Origin: Phycisphaerae bacterium
GTDB taxonomy: Bacteria > Planctomycetota > Phycisphaerae > Sedimentisphaerales > Anaerobacaceae
Assembly: GCA_017993835.1 (NCBI GenBank)
Contig: JAGOLX010000025.1
Span: 1 to 64,000, forward strand
Direction of reading: 5' to 3'
Length of the DNA stretch: 64,000 bases
Below, piece by piece: positions 25,720 through 35,254 of the stretch (its first letter is position 1; every line of letters begins with the position of its first letter). Position numbers and translations under genes: made by a program. The notes beneath the pieces were generated by a model. It was given only the letters and a program-made list of their open reading frames with translations. It was not told where the DNA came from and did not search any database.

Positions 25720-26661
25720 CTACACTGCAGGGTCGCGCAATGAGCTTTTCAACGTGAGCATATCGCCAATGCTCTGATCATACTCCTCTGGTAGTATGTG
25801 ACCGCCGGCCCCTCCCGGATAGAATGTCATCTCTCCAAAATACACTCTGTCTTCAATCGTGTAGAGATCCACTCGCACAAAGGCAAATGGCTTCGCGAGT
25901 GCACGCGAACACTCGAGCATGAGACGCAGCGTCTGGGGGCATTCCTGTGCTTCCTTTCGCGAGGCATATGCGTGTGTAAATGGCTGCAGTACCCACGACG
26001 TGTCGTAAATGCTCTGCCGATGATTAGAGAAACGGTCGACGTCTACCTGAATCAGACGGGGCTCTCCATTGAAGCAGAACACCTTGTAGTCTCGTGGGAC
26101 GTCTTCACGTTCATCCAGCAGCAGTTCTTCGCATACTATTCGCGGCTGGATATCTCTATATGCCCATTCGTAGCCGAAATAGTAGTAATTGAGGTGTAGC
26201 CACCGCTCCAGCTTTCGCTTTGCCATCGTAACCTTCAGACTTGCTTTGTCCCGACATATTATGTTGCACCCGCTTCCATGTGTAGCCTTCAGAACAAACC
26301 GCGGAGGCAGCCGCTCAAACGGTATCTCTGACACATGTTGGTATACCCCTAGCAGGGGGATCAGATATTCATCTCCGATCGCGTTGCGTACATACTCTCG
26401 CACCATACACTTGTCCGCACATTGCACCATGAGCGGGTCTCGTGTGTGTAATTTGATCCAGGCGATCTTCTCGTTAAAAGTGCGCGGCTCCTCCATATTC
26501 GGTCTGCGCCCATGCTTCTCCGCGAAATGCCGGCACACCATTTCTCTATCTCCGTACAGCCGGAGAAGCAATGCGTTTCTCGTGACTACATATTTGTGAT
26601 AGGCGGGGCGAACCGCGTTGGTCAGGGAGTGCGGCATAACAAGCTTCATCTTTGCGAACAT
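25720..26661 (-). CDS. TupA-like ATP-grasp protein
   Basis: 313 residues from ATG 26661, with AGGAGG eight bases upstream; the frame extends to 26724 but would overlap the previous gene. It matches the TupA-like ATPgrasp family (PF14305): PRTFNEKIAWIKLHTRD, ADKCMVREYVRNAIG, FVLKATHGSGCNIICRDK, RDYKVFCFNGEPRL and FGEMTFYPGGAGG. TupA itself attaches glutamate to a polysaccharide (teichuronopeptide), so it may add an amino acid to the polymer (inference). Such genes are common in capsule and O-antigen loci. Confidence 0.87.
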   Translation of the reverse strand: MFAKMKLVMPHSLTNAVRPAYHKYVVTRNALLLRLYGDREMVCRHFAEKHGRRPNMEEPRTFNEKIAWIKLHTRDPLMVQCADKCMVREYVRNAIGDEYLIPLLGVYQHVSEIPFERLPPRFVLKATHGSGCNIICRDKASLKVTMAKRKLERWLHLNYYYFGYEWAYRDIQPRIVCEELLLDEREDVPRDYKVFCFNGEPRLIQVDVDRFSNHRQSIYDTSWVLQPFTHAYASRKEAQECPQTLRLMLECSRALAKPFAFVRVDLYTIEDRVYFGEMTFYPGGAGGHILPEEYDQSIGDMLTLKSSLRDPAV

Positions 26662-26686
26662 ATCCGGGACCTCCTGCGCGCCGAGA

Positions 26687-27925
26687 CTACGCACCTGTTC
26701 TGAGTTGTGGCTTGGGCCGGCCACGCTGTTCCATTTCCGGCCGCTCAGTAAGTCGCCGCCGATACAGGCGCAGCAGCGATTCCAGTGACGCGCTGATCGA
26801 AAAACAGCTCTCTTTCACCAAGCCAATCCCATCCTCCGCAGAGATCCGATTCCGAATGCCTGCTTCAAGACGGTCCGCCCACAGGGAAGCCGACGCTCGC
26901 AGTGAAACGGTTGATACACGGGCGGCAAAAGACTCGGTAAACTCCCTCGTAATTGTGTCGGAACACACTGTGAAGCAACCACTTGCAACCGCCTCCAATC
27001 CCACGACTGGCAAACCTTCGTGCAGTGATGGAAGCACATGGACGTCAAAGCCATGAATCATCAACGATGGAACATCGCTACACAGACCTGGCATGCTCAC
27101 CCGATCGTCAAGACCGCGTGCATGGACCATCCGTTCAATATCCCGCCGTAGCGGTCCATCCCCAGCCATATATAGATAGTACCGGGCATCACGCTTGGCA
27201 AGTTCACCAAATACGTCCAGCAAAAAGCCATGGTTCTTGACCGGACTCGGCCCCATGCTTCCGACGTGTCCAACAACAACTGCGTCTTGGGGAATACCAT
27301 GCTTTTTCCGAAAGTCGGAACGTGTCCAATCACTGTGTGCTCGCTCGAACACGTCCAGCGGCACACCACAATATAGCACGCTACATCGCGGGTCTCTCTT
27401 CCAGTACCGGCCCATCAGAGATAACCCCGCGTCATTGCTGCACGCAACAATATCCGTCGCATACTTCAGGAGGCGGTAGCGGTCCACTGTGCGGACGCGT
27501 AGGTACCGAAGCCTCCACTCCCAAGTCAGTCTCTCTCTGATCCATCTGGTGCCATGCGCGTGCGCGATCCGAACAGGTACATCCATCCGAGTTGCTGCTT
27601 TCATCCCGTCCCCCAGAAACTCCGAGCCATGCATGTGGAACACGTCATGCTTGTCGGCTGTGAGGACTTCCTCCAAGCAATGCGATTGTCTCCCCAGGCC
27701 GATGATATTCAGCCTCTTCCCCAGCCGGCTGATCGACGCTCGATGATAGATATGGCACCCGTGACTCCTCGCTTCCTCTTCATACACCCCGCCTGGTCTG
27801 TCCAGGAGAAAGTCGAAATGCAGTCCCGGCGGATGCTCCCGCAGGATGTTCATAAGCCAGGTCTCGATTCCGCCTCTGTTCAGACTGGCAAAGCTATGCA
27901 ACACACGAATCGGACGTTCAATCAT
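26687..27925 (-). CDS. Glycosyltransferase, GT4 family (EpsF-like)
   Basis: 412 residues from ATG 27925, which overlaps the preceding TGA as ATGA. The N-terminal part RVLHSFASLNRGGIETWL and the HMHGSEFLGDGM stretch resemble EpsF-type GT4 enzymes. The C-terminal domain has VVGHVGSMGPSPVKNHGFL, YLYMAGDGPLR and HEGLPVVGLEAVASG. Sugar donor and acceptor are unknown. The coupled start argues that it is made together with the upstream GT2 enzyme. Confidence 0.92.
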   Translation of the reverse strand: MIERPIRVLHSFASLNRGGIETWLMNILREHPPGLHFDFLLDRPGGVYEEEARSHGCHIYHRASISRLGKRLNIIGLGRQSHCLEEVLTADKHDVFHMHGSEFLGDGMKAATRMDVPVRIAHAHGTRWIRERLTWEWRLRYLRVRTVDRYRLLKYATDIVACSNDAGLSLMGRYWKRDPRCSVLYCGVPLDVFERAHSDWTRSDFRKKHGIPQDAVVVGHVGSMGPSPVKNHGFLLDVFGELAKRDARYYLYMAGDGPLRRDIERMVHARGLDDRVSMPGLCSDVPSLMIHGFDVHVLPSLHEGLPVVGLEAVASGCFTVCSDTITREFTESFAARVSTVSLRASASLWADRLEAGIRNRISAEDGIGLVKESCFSISASLESLLRLYRRRLTERPEMEQRGRPKPQLRTGA

Positions 27926-29013
27926 AGAACGGTATGTTCCAATGGAGTCCCGACGCGCCTTGGGTTTCTCCCAGTGCCTGAGTGCGCATGCATTCTTTCC
28001 TTCAGCCTTCTGTAGCACGCCCGAGTGGACAACCACACCGCGCGGCGTACTTTCGCCCCGACGGAGCCACGCAAGGCCATGTAGAAGTCACGGTCTTGCC
28101 ATCGCAGCTTGTTCTCACCACAGATGTAGAACCATTCATCATCACCCAATCGATCTCGAATCATCGCCAACACCTGCCGCTTGAATGGCTCTTCCATAGC
28201 GTCATACAGACTCCTAAAGTGCCCCAACCGCCGCAGCAAGAACACGTCGCGATAGTCTCGATAGAGATCCTTCTGAACCAGCATGTCTTTGATCATGTCG
28301 TAAATAGCGATAGCATCAGCCCGCTTCCAGTCGGTTCGACAGGTTGTCGCCGCCGCGTTGACCCGGTAGTAGTACAGCCGCTCAGGCAATAGGGCCAAGC
28401 CATCAGCCAACGTCAGCAGTCGCCAGTGAACGAACACATCCTCGTAGATTCGGCCTTCGGGGAAGCGGATACCATGCGATCGTAACCATTCCAGCCTCAC
28501 GAGCTTCGTCCAAACCACCCCCATCTGTGCCAGAAGGCTCTTGCGGTCGGATGCTCTCACAGAAGCAAGCAAAGACCCATCGGTGCCTCTGCTGCGAATG
28601 TGGCCGTCCTCTGAACATTCTACATAGTCGTACATGACGACGTCGGCCTGGCTCTGTTCCGCGCATTCATAGGCCATGCGGCACAGGTCGCAGTCCACAT
28701 AATCATCGGAATCCACAAACACCACGTACTTCCCCGTCGCGGCAGCGAGGCCCACATTCCGAGCCACTCCTTGGCCCTCATTTGGCTTGTCAATAATTCG
28801 GATGCGGTTGTTTCGCTCCGCGTATTCTCTCAACACCGCAGGGGAACCATCTGTTGAACCATCATTGACACACACAATCTCCAGTTCACGGAGGCTCTGC
28901 TTCACCAACGAATCGAGACATACACGCAAGTACTGCTCCGTGTTGTACACGGGAACAATCACAGATACCAAAGCCACGCCAGGATTATTCATATCATCCA
29001 TCCGCGTCGTCAT
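27922..29013 (-). CDS. Glycosyltransferase, GT2 family
   Basis: 363 residues from ATG 29013; later in-frame ATGs at 29001 and 28992 are possible because no strong ribosome site marks the first. GT-A motifs: SVIVPVYNTEQYLRVCLD, IVCVNDGSTDGS, VFVDSDDYVDCDLC and GRIYEDVFVHWRLL. The ~120 C-terminal residues are of the EpsJ/WbbL-like helical type. It presumably adds one residue to the repeat unit. The gene begins only 6 bp after the pyruvyl transferase gene. Confidence 0.9.
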   Translation of the reverse strand: MTTRMDDMNNPGVALVSVIVPVYNTEQYLRVCLDSLVKQSLRELEIVCVNDGSTDGSPAVLREYAERNNRIRIIDKPNEGQGVARNVGLAAATGKYVVFVDSDDYVDCDLCRMAYECAEQSQADVVMYDYVECSEDGHIRSRGTDGSLLASVRASDRKSLLAQMGVVWTKLVRLEWLRSHGIRFPEGRIYEDVFVHWRLLTLADGLALLPERLYYYRVNAAATTCRTDWKRADAIAIYDMIKDMLVQKDLYRDYRDVFLLRRLGHFRSLYDAMEEPFKRQVLAMIRDRLGDDEWFYICGENKLRWQDRDFYMALRGSVGAKVRRAVWLSTRACYRRLKERMHAHSGTGRNPRRVGTPLEHTVL

Positions 29014-29019
29014 CGGATG

Positions 29020-30219
29020 TCAACTGCATGTCGCTGATTCCAGCGATTCCCTGAGGTACCGAAGCGAGCTACTTCGCTCCCTCTGCAGGACCACGTCAGC
29101 ACCGGTGTAGTCAAGACTAAAGGGATCTGAAGGAAGTACCCCATGAGACTGAACCAACTGTGCAGTCAAACCGCACAGATTGAGAATACTGTGGATGCGA
29201 CTGGACATCGCCTTGGCCCCAGAGGAACCGGGGCGCTCAAATGTGTAGAACGGTCTCCTGTAGTTGATGGAGAACAATGTTCCGTGAAAGGAGTCCGTGC
29301 AAATACACTCGGCCCGCTTTATCAGTCCCAGGAATTCCGCTGGACCTACATCATGCCGGGGTATTGCATGCGGCACCCTTCCTTCATCCCGTACGCGCGA
29401 GATAAGGACAACGCGCGTCCTTGCTTTCTCCGCCAAGCGATACGCAAATGTCCTGTATTCAGCGCTTTCCCCCAGGTAGTACGCAAGCACATAAGGTTCC
29501 TTGATGCCCGGCTCCACCGCGACCTTGTCCCAGCACTCTTGACTCAATAGGAGAGTCGGGTCCAACACCACACGTGCCTCTCTCCCAGTCATCTCCTTGA
29601 TGAGCCGCGCTCCGTGTATCTCACGTACCGACAGGTGCGGGATTCCACGCAACATGGAAGCCATCTCTTCGCGCAGGTGGCCGGGAATGGAAGGAATCGC
29701 GATACTCGGAGCGTAGGCGACCCGCTTGGACTCCGCAGCAAAGGTGAGGAAGTACGCGCGCTCATTCCATGCTTCGCCGGCCGGTTTACAGATGTAGGGA
29801 TTCCAGATTTGATCACTCCCACACACAAACGCATCATAAGGTGGTGGGCTATCCTCAAGCGATTCGCTCGAAGTGTAGCGTCTCTCGCTCAGCTTGATGT
29901 ACCGCCTGCGAAAGCAGTCGAAGTTCGTCTTGCGCACCCCCACCGACTGATGACCGTGTCGTGGGGGTAGACACACACCATTCCGGATGCACATCGCTGC
30001 ATAATACCCGAAATAATGCAGGTAGACGGGTGTGCGCATCAGCCGTCTCTTCAGCCCTCTAGACACATGTCGGATCAGTGACGGGATACGGGTCGGATCA
30101 AAATCGATCACACGGCACTCATATCCCAGACGCTCCACTGACTCCTGCAGGGCATAGGCGAGCAGTACCCCCCCATGGTTATCAACATAATGGATCGCCA
30201 TAGTTCCTACAGTCTTCAT
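29020..30219 (-). CDS. Polysaccharide pyruvyl transferase family protein
   Basis: 399 residues from ATG 30219, placed 3 bp after the preceding stop (TGA-TCT-ATG). Motifs of PF04230 in order: HYVDNHGGVLLAYALQES at the N-terminus, FVCGSDQIWNPYICKP, VVLDPTLLLSQECWDKV, and near the end CTDSFHGTLFSINYRRPF. Members add a pyruvyl ketal from phosphoenolpyruvate to a sugar, giving the polymer negative charge; some relatives have other roles. The context of glycosyltransferases supports modification of the exopolysaccharide. Confidence 0.9.
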   Translation of the reverse strand: MKTVGTMAIHYVDNHGGVLLAYALQESVERLGYECRVIDFDPTRIPSLIRHVSRGLKRRLMRTPVYLHYFGYYAAMCIRNGVCLPPRHGHQSVGVRKTNFDCFRRRYIKLSERRYTSSESLEDSPPPYDAFVCGSDQIWNPYICKPAGEAWNERAYFLTFAAESKRVAYAPSIAIPSIPGHLREEMASMLRGIPHLSVREIHGARLIKEMTGREARVVLDPTLLLSQECWDKVAVEPGIKEPYVLAYYLGESAEYRTFAYRLAEKARTRVVLISRVRDEGRVPHAIPRHDVGPAEFLGLIKRAECICTDSFHGTLFSINYRRPFYTFERPGSSGAKAMSSRIHSILNLCGLTAQLVQSHGVLPSDPFSLDYTGADVVLQRERSSSLRYLRESLESATCS

Positions 30220-30222
30220 AGA

Positions 30223-30735
30223 TCACTCTGAATCTGAATATGCACGAATACTGCGGGTTGCCTTCGAAACGACGCTCACATGGACATGCGGGGCGAGAAG
30301 CAGGACCAGCGCGCACATTGGGCTGGCGAGGTAAGGGTTCTTCTGGGAGAATCGTTTCATGTGACATGCCCTTACACGAGAAAATTCTCTATGCTGGTGA
30401 TGGCTGCTCAGGATGCAGTCACCCTGCTGCGGTTCTTCGATGATCTTCCCGACCCTCGCTCGAACGCCAGTTAGCTTCATCGATTGGAGGATGTGATCGT
30501 GATTGCCAGCTGCGCGGTCCTCGCAGACGCCGAGGGTCCCACGGCGATTGCACAGTGGACCAAACCGAACGAAGCGTGGCTGTACAGACACCTGGCGCGG
30601 CCGGGCGTCATTCTCCTCAAACGCCGCTTTCAACGTGGCCGTGTCGCCGACAACACCAACCTGGCAATGGTAGAGTACCATACACTCCATGGATCCCCTC
30701 GCCATGCTCGAACATCCTTCTCCCGCATCCCTCAT
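30223..30735 (-). CDS. Uncharacterised protein in the polysaccharide operon
   Basis: 170 residues from ATG 30735. The support is positional: GGGAG lies ten bases upstream and spans the stop of the preceding GT2 gene (30743), and the TGA is only 3 bp before the pyruvyl transferase start. The sequence is rich in Cys, His and Arg (CMVLYHCQVGVVGDTATL; ILQSMKLTGVRARVGKII), with one hydrophobic segment near the end (MCALVLLLAPHVHVSVV). I recognise no domain. It may be a degraded gene whose frame survived, since composition differs from its neighbours. Confidence 0.35.
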   Translation of the reverse strand: MRDAGEGCSSMARGSMECMVLYHCQVGVVGDTATLKAAFEENDARPRQVSVQPRFVRFGPLCNRRGTLGVCEDRAAGNHDHILQSMKLTGVRARVGKIIEEPQQGDCILSSHHQHREFSRVRACHMKRFSQKNPYLASPMCALVLLLAPHVHVSVVSKATRSIRAYSDSE

Positions 30736-30742
30736 TTGTACA

Positions 30743-31885
30743 TCACTCCCTGATTGCACGGCAGCGTTTGCTCTTCACAATTATCTGCGTGTGGAAGTAT
30801 CCCCTGACAGGTCGGCATCCGGGGAAAACAGCAGCGGCCTCTACACGACCTCGCGGGCGCTTCTCTTTCCTCCAATGCACCAATCCCTTGAAGGCAGAAT
30901 AAAGGCGGGGAAAACACGCCGCATGAATTTCTTTTGCGACACTGAACCGAAACATGCACCAGATGATCGGAGAGAGAATCACTCGTCGTGCACAGCGTGA
31001 TTCTGCAAAATAGACGATCAAGTCCTGCATTGCCAACAACCGCCTTATTCTGTGTTCAATCCCCTCGACCTCGCGAAGGTCGGGACCCGCTCTATCTCTC
31101 ATGCTCTGTATGTCAACCAAAGTCTGCAGATAGGTCTCTTGTCGCATCCTCGCGAACTTCACGACGGCCGCTCGCGCGTCCTTCGCAGCCGTGATGCACT
31201 TCTCATGCGATCTGTACTTCACCAAGACGGCACACACAGCAAGAACGCCCGTCAGCAGGCCCGCACGCGCGACAATAGCCCCGTCTTCGATGTTCCGGAT
31301 AATCAAGGGCCCGAACAAAGTAAAGATGCTCCTGTGCAGACAGAAAGTGCATCCCATGAGAACACACCCTTGCCTTCTTCCCGTGTTAGCCATCAATTCT
31401 GTCTTGTCAGTGATGGCCTTGTTCTCTTCCACGGCCACATCCGCAATGGCACGCCCGCCAGCGTCCACCTTGATGTAGCCGCTTGCCATTAAGCTATATT
31501 TCCTGTTGGTTGCCGCCCACGCACACCAGAGAGTCTCCGTGCGTTCCGCAATCGATACATCATCTCCTGCTGCAAGCACAATGAGGTCACCACTAGAGAC
31601 GTCCAGAATCACCCTATTCACGTGGGCGCAGATGCCGAGATTGTTCTCATTACGATTCAGGATGATCTTGTGTGGGCCCTCGTATCTCTGTGCCATTTCC
31701 TTCATGATCTCGAACGTGCGGTCGGTGGAACAGTCGTCGGAGAGAATGATCTCCAGCGGTGAGTACGTCTGTGAGAACGCACCCCTTATAGCCTCTTCGA
31801 TGAACTGCTCCTGATTGTAGGCGAAGAGGGCGAATGTTATTAGGGGTCGATCTTCTATTCCGCGTTCACTCATTGATTCGTTCAT
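30743..31885 (-). CDS. Glycosyltransferase, GT2 family
   Basis: 380 residues from ATG 31885, 3 bp after the flippase stop. GT-A motifs: ITFALFAYNQEQFIEEAI, IILSDDCSTDRTFEIM, NLGICAHVNRVI and LIVLAAGDDVSIAER. The C-terminal third is basic and helical and lacks clear membrane spans. It is one of three GT2 enzymes in the operon. The last ~45 residues (after GLVHWRKEKRPRGR) look poorly conserved and may be a frame extension. Confidence 0.88.
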   Translation of the reverse strand: MNESMSERGIEDRPLITFALFAYNQEQFIEEAIRGAFSQTYSPLEIILSDDCSTDRTFEIMKEMAQRYEGPHKIILNRNENNLGICAHVNRVILDVSSGDLIVLAAGDDVSIAERTETLWCAWAATNRKYSLMASGYIKVDAGGRAIADVAVEENKAITDKTELMANTGRRQGCVLMGCTFCLHRSIFTLFGPLIIRNIEDGAIVARAGLLTGVLAVCAVLVKYRSHEKCITAAKDARAAVVKFARMRQETYLQTLVDIQSMRDRAGPDLREVEGIEHRIRRLLAMQDLIVYFAESRCARRVILSPIIWCMFRFSVAKEIHAACFPRLYSAFKGLVHWRKEKRPRGRVEAAAVFPGCRPVRGYFHTQIIVKSKRCRAIRE

Positions 31886-31888
31886 ACC

Positions 31889-33466
31889 TCATTTGGCAGG
31901 CGTGACGGCTCCGAGCCGAACCAAGAGGGAATTCCAGCTGATTCCGGATTTGTGCGACAGCTGCATCGTGCAGCAATAGGTGATAACGCCCAGGACTGTG
32001 AGGCTGATCCCCCAGTAGACAGCCGGGCTGGTGCCAAGATTACAGATAAGCATCAGTGCTGCCATCACGGCCATCGAAAGAACGACCAGAGTGACGGTGT
32101 GTGGGGTCCATGTCGCCCCTACCAGATGATGCATCAGGCCTAAAACGAATACTGTGTAGACGACATAGAGAGCCATGAACGCAATCCCGGTGCCTGCAAG
32201 GCCCCAAACTGAGGTGAAGCAGTATACGGCAATCACGTGAGCGGCGGCGGCCATCATTACGGTGATGAAGAACAACCGTCCTCTCCCCTTGGCCATGATC
32301 ACAAAGCCCAGCGGCCAGGAAATAACACGGCCGAGGACACCGAGCAGGCACCAGCGGAGGACAGGAATCGCCGCGACAAACGATCCCGCGTAGAAAACCC
32401 GAATGATCAGCGGGGCGAAGACCATCATGGCGGCCAACGGCGGCAAGGCGAGAAGAAGCGACACCTCTGACTGCTCGTTCACCATCTGACTGACCATGGC
32501 ATCGTCTTCGGCGATGGCAGTCAGACGCGGATAGTAGTCTGTGCTCATGGCCGTCAGGACGAAGCCAACGAGAACGCCCGAGAGACCGAAGGCGGCCTGG
32601 TAGATGCCGACCTCTTGGAGGCTGAACTCGCGAAGAAGCAACACGCGGATCAGGTACTCCGACAACGCAGTAACCACGCCCGCCCCCATAAAGGCAAGTC
32701 CCAGGGTGAGCAACCGACGTGCCTCTTCCGTACTGCCGTGCCAGGACAGCGCAATTCTCTTGATGTGTACCCGCCGGGCAAACCACCACGAAGTGCCCAG
32801 AGAGGCTACCGCACACACAATCAGGCTGACGACGATTCCCCGCTGGCCCCAGAAGTAGAAGCAGGGAATGCTGATGATTGTGCCATTGATTGCGCCGATA
32901 ACGCTGATCTTGGCGAGATCAGCAATGCGCCGGGTTCCCCGGAGCACACAAGCCTGCCCGGAGGTAATCGCCGCGAGAAGGATCGTGCCGCCGAGTAACG
33001 CTATGGCTAGGGCGTGTTCGCTGTTGCCGAAGGAGATCCGCGAAATGGGGACACAGAAGATAAGCATGGCCGACAACCCTAGGATCCCGGTTAGCCACAC
33101 CGTTCGACGCAGGGTCAGCACCGTACGGGCGACTCGTTCGTCATTCCCGGTCCCTACCGCCTCTGCGACTTGCCGCACGCCGCTCTGCGAGAGCCCCATA
33201 CCGGAAATGGTCGTGATCAGAGTCACGACCTGCGTGTACATCCCCATCAAACCGACGCCGCTCGGACCGAGTAGGATGGCCACGAACTTCGTCCGGACCA
33301 TCCCAATCAGGATATTGGCGACCGACGCTCCGCCAATCAGCGATGTCGATTTCAGGATGCTGCGGTAGCTGCCGGAAGCAGCATTTCCCTTGCTGATCGC
33401 CTTGGGCGAAGCAATAGCTTGACCTTCCATAGAAATGTCAGTGCGCGTGGCCGTGACAGTGCTCAT
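31889..33466 (-). CDS. Polysaccharide flippase (Wzx, O-antigen translocase type)
   Basis: 525 residues from ATG 33466; ATG 33430 is an alternative. About twelve to fourteen membrane segments starting at SLIGGASVANILIGMVRTK. The stretch KFVAILLGPSGVGLMGMY, followed by GMGLSQSGVRQVAEAVG, is characteristic of the WzxE-like branch of the MOP superfamily. It would flip undecaprenyl-linked repeat units to the outer face for the EpsG-like polymerase. The gene lies between the acyltransferase (31 bp) and a GT2 gene. Confidence 0.92.
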   Translation of the reverse strand: MSTVTATRTDISMEGQAIASPKAISKGNAASGSYRSILKSTSLIGGASVANILIGMVRTKFVAILLGPSGVGLMGMYTQVVTLITTISGMGLSQSGVRQVAEAVGTGNDERVARTVLTLRRTVWLTGILGLSAMLIFCVPISRISFGNSEHALAIALLGGTILLAAITSGQACVLRGTRRIADLAKISVIGAINGTIISIPCFYFWGQRGIVVSLIVCAVASLGTSWWFARRVHIKRIALSWHGSTEEARRLLTLGLAFMGAGVVTALSEYLIRVLLLREFSLQEVGIYQAAFGLSGVLVGFVLTAMSTDYYPRLTAIAEDDAMVSQMVNEQSEVSLLLALPPLAAMMVFAPLIIRVFYAGSFVAAIPVLRWCLLGVLGRVISWPLGFVIMAKGRGRLFFITVMMAAAAHVIAVYCFTSVWGLAGTGIAFMALYVVYTVFVLGLMHHLVGATWTPHTVTLVVLSMAVMAALMLICNLGTSPAVYWGISLTVLGVITYCCTMQLSHKSGISWNSLLVRLGAVTPAK

Positions 33467-33497
33467 GACTTCATGGCTTGAATACCATCAGGCGAGG

Positions 33498-34118
33498 CTA
33501 AACCCTGCCGTCTACTGTACGGATCACTCTGGCCGGGACCCCGGCCGCAACACAGTTGGCCGGGAGAGAGGTTGTCACGATCGAACCCGCTCCCACCACC
33601 GAATTCGCTCCGATCGTTACACCCTTGAGAACCATGACCCGGCTGCCCAGCCAGACATTGTCTCCAATCTCGACAGGCATGTTCGGCCCAGGGCCCCTAT
33701 TACGCAGGATCGGATCGATTTCGTGAAAGTCACAGTCGTAGATGGCCACCGAGTCACCAATCCGACAATCCGTTCCAATTCGAATGCTGCCCATTGCGAC
33801 TAGGGCTGTATTGTTGTTGATGATCGTTCCATCCCCAATAATGATGACTGCATTCGGTCCTCTCGGCTGGACCAGTATTGTGCCGTCACCTTGCCTATGC
33901 GACATCCAATACCCGAGGGATACGTTGTCACCTATGTGCAGCGTTCCCCGGCCCCCACGGATTACCGTGGGCGCGGACAGGCAACCACCTTCTCCCAACG
34001 AAAACTCCTTAAGCCATATCTTGGCTTCGAGGATAAATGACCATCTTCGCAGGCAGCCTCGAACCGTTCTCGACCTCCGTTGTAGTCCGCGAATAACACG
34101 ACAGGCAAGATCCGACAT
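33498..34118 (-). CDS. Hexapeptide-repeat acyltransferase (WcaF/LbH type)
   Basis: 206 residues from ATG 34118, which has GGAGGG six bases upstream; the adjacent ATG at 34121 overlaps the aminotransferase stop as ATGA. A left-handed beta-helix of hexapeptide repeats runs from about residue 60 (LHIGDNVSLGYW) to 195, with VEIGDNVWLGSRVMVLKG and GANSVVGAGSIVTTSLP. The DFHEIDP loop holds the likely catalytic His. It probably O-acetylates a sugar of the polymer. The preceding ~55 basic residues are not part of the helix. Confidence 0.87.
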   Translation of the reverse strand: MSDLACRVIRGLQRRSRTVRGCLRRWSFILEAKIWLKEFSLGEGGCLSAPTVIRGGRGTLHIGDNVSLGYWMSHRQGDGTILVQPRGPNAVIIIGDGTIINNNTALVAMGSIRIGTDCRIGDSVAIYDCDFHEIDPILRNRGPGPNMPVEIGDNVWLGSRVMVLKGVTIGANSVVGAGSIVTTSLPANCVAAGVPARVIRTVDGRV

Positions 34119-35251
34119 CATGCGCCCTCCGGCATCTTGGCATCGTGATCCCCGCACAACTGCCGGAGAACCCCAATCACTTGCGAGCATTGGACACTCT
34201 GCAAGTGCGGCCCCATTGGCAGACTGAGGACGGTCCTGGCCAGGAATTCGGCGATAGGAAAGTCGCCGGCCTTCCAGCCCCTATCCGCGTACGCCTCAGA
34301 CAGGTGTGGAGGAATCGGGTAATGAACCAGTGTCCCAATCTCTCCGGCAGATAGTTGTCGCTGCAGACCATCGCGGTCCTCGTGGCACACCACGAACTGA
34401 TGCCAGACCGACTCAGCCCAGTCAGGGACAAACGGCAGGGTCACATGCGGGCACTCCGCCATGCCGTCACAGTACTGCCTCGCACGCTCGCGTCGCCGTT
34501 CGTTCCATTCATCCAGATACCGCAATTTGACACGGAGAAAGGCTGCCTGTAACTCATCAAGGCGGTTATTGAAACCCCTGATCTTGTTGCGGTACTTGAT
34601 CTCCGATCCGTAATTCCGCAGAACCCGAACTCTCTCGGCGATTTCGGGGTCATTTGTGGTGACTGCACCCGCCTCTCCGAGAGCACCCAGGTTCTTCCCG
34701 GGATAGAAACTGTGTGCCGCGGCATGACCAAGTGAACCGGTTCTTCGCCCCTTGTACTTGGCCCCCTGGGCCTGAGCGTTGTCCTCAATCACGATGAGAC
34801 CTCGCCGTTTGGCGATAGCCATGATGGGATCCATGTCGGCCGGCTGCCCATAGAGATGGACTGGCATGATTGCTCTCGTACGCGAAGTTATGGCTTTTTC
34901 AACGAGCAGAGGATCGACATTGAAAGTCCGAGCATCCGGCTCAACCGGAATGGGCGTCCCACCGGCGTAAGTCACAGCCAGCCACGTGGCGATGTAGGTA
35001 TTCGAAGGAACGACGACTTCGTCTCCCGGGCCGATGTCACAGGCTCGAAGAGCCAAGTGAAGTGCGTCCAATCCATTGGAAACACCCACACAGAACTTCG
35101 TCCCACAGTACTGGGCATATTCCTGTTCGAATGCGGTGGTTTCTTGGCCGAGGACGTACCACCCCGATTCCATGAACCTCAGGTAGGCCACATCCAGCTC
35201 TTCCTTGAGTTCCAGATAGGGGGATTTCATGTCGAGCACTGGAATCTTCAT
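34118..35251 (-). CDS. DegT-type sugar aminotransferase (FdtB/QdtB-like)
   Basis: 377 residues from ATG 35251. A PLP enzyme of the DegT/DnrJ/EryC1 family. The Schiff-base lysine is Lys186 in [18 protein letters not shown], and the cofactor site [11 protein letters not shown] is present. The N-terminus [18 protein letters not shown] is of the FdtB/QdtB/DesV branch, which aminates C3 of dTDP-3-oxo-6-deoxyhexoses. The next gene upstream encodes the matching ketoisomerase and acetyltransferase, so dTDP-Fuc3N or dTDP-Qui3N is the likely product. RmlA and RmlB are not in the window. Confidence 0.92.
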   Translation of the reverse strand: MKIPVLDMKSPYLELKEELDVAYLRFMESGWYVLGQETTAFEQEYAQYCGTKFCVGVSNGLDALHLALRACDIGPGDEVVVPSNTYIATWLAVTYAGGTPIPVEPDARTFNVDPLLVEKAITSRTRAIMPVHLYGQPADMDPIMAIAKRRGLIVIEDNAQAQGAKYKGRRTGSLGHAAAHSFYPGKNLGALGEAGAVTTNDPEIAERVRVLRNYGSEIKYRNKIRGFNNRLDELQAAFLRVKLRYLDEWNERRRERARQYCDGMAECPHVTLPFVPDWAESVWHQFVVCHEDRDGLQRQLSAGEIGTLVHYPIPPHLSEAYADRGWKAGDFPIAEFLARTVLSLPMGPHLQSVQCSQVIGVLRQLCGDHDAKMPEGA

Positions 35252-35254
35252 AAG

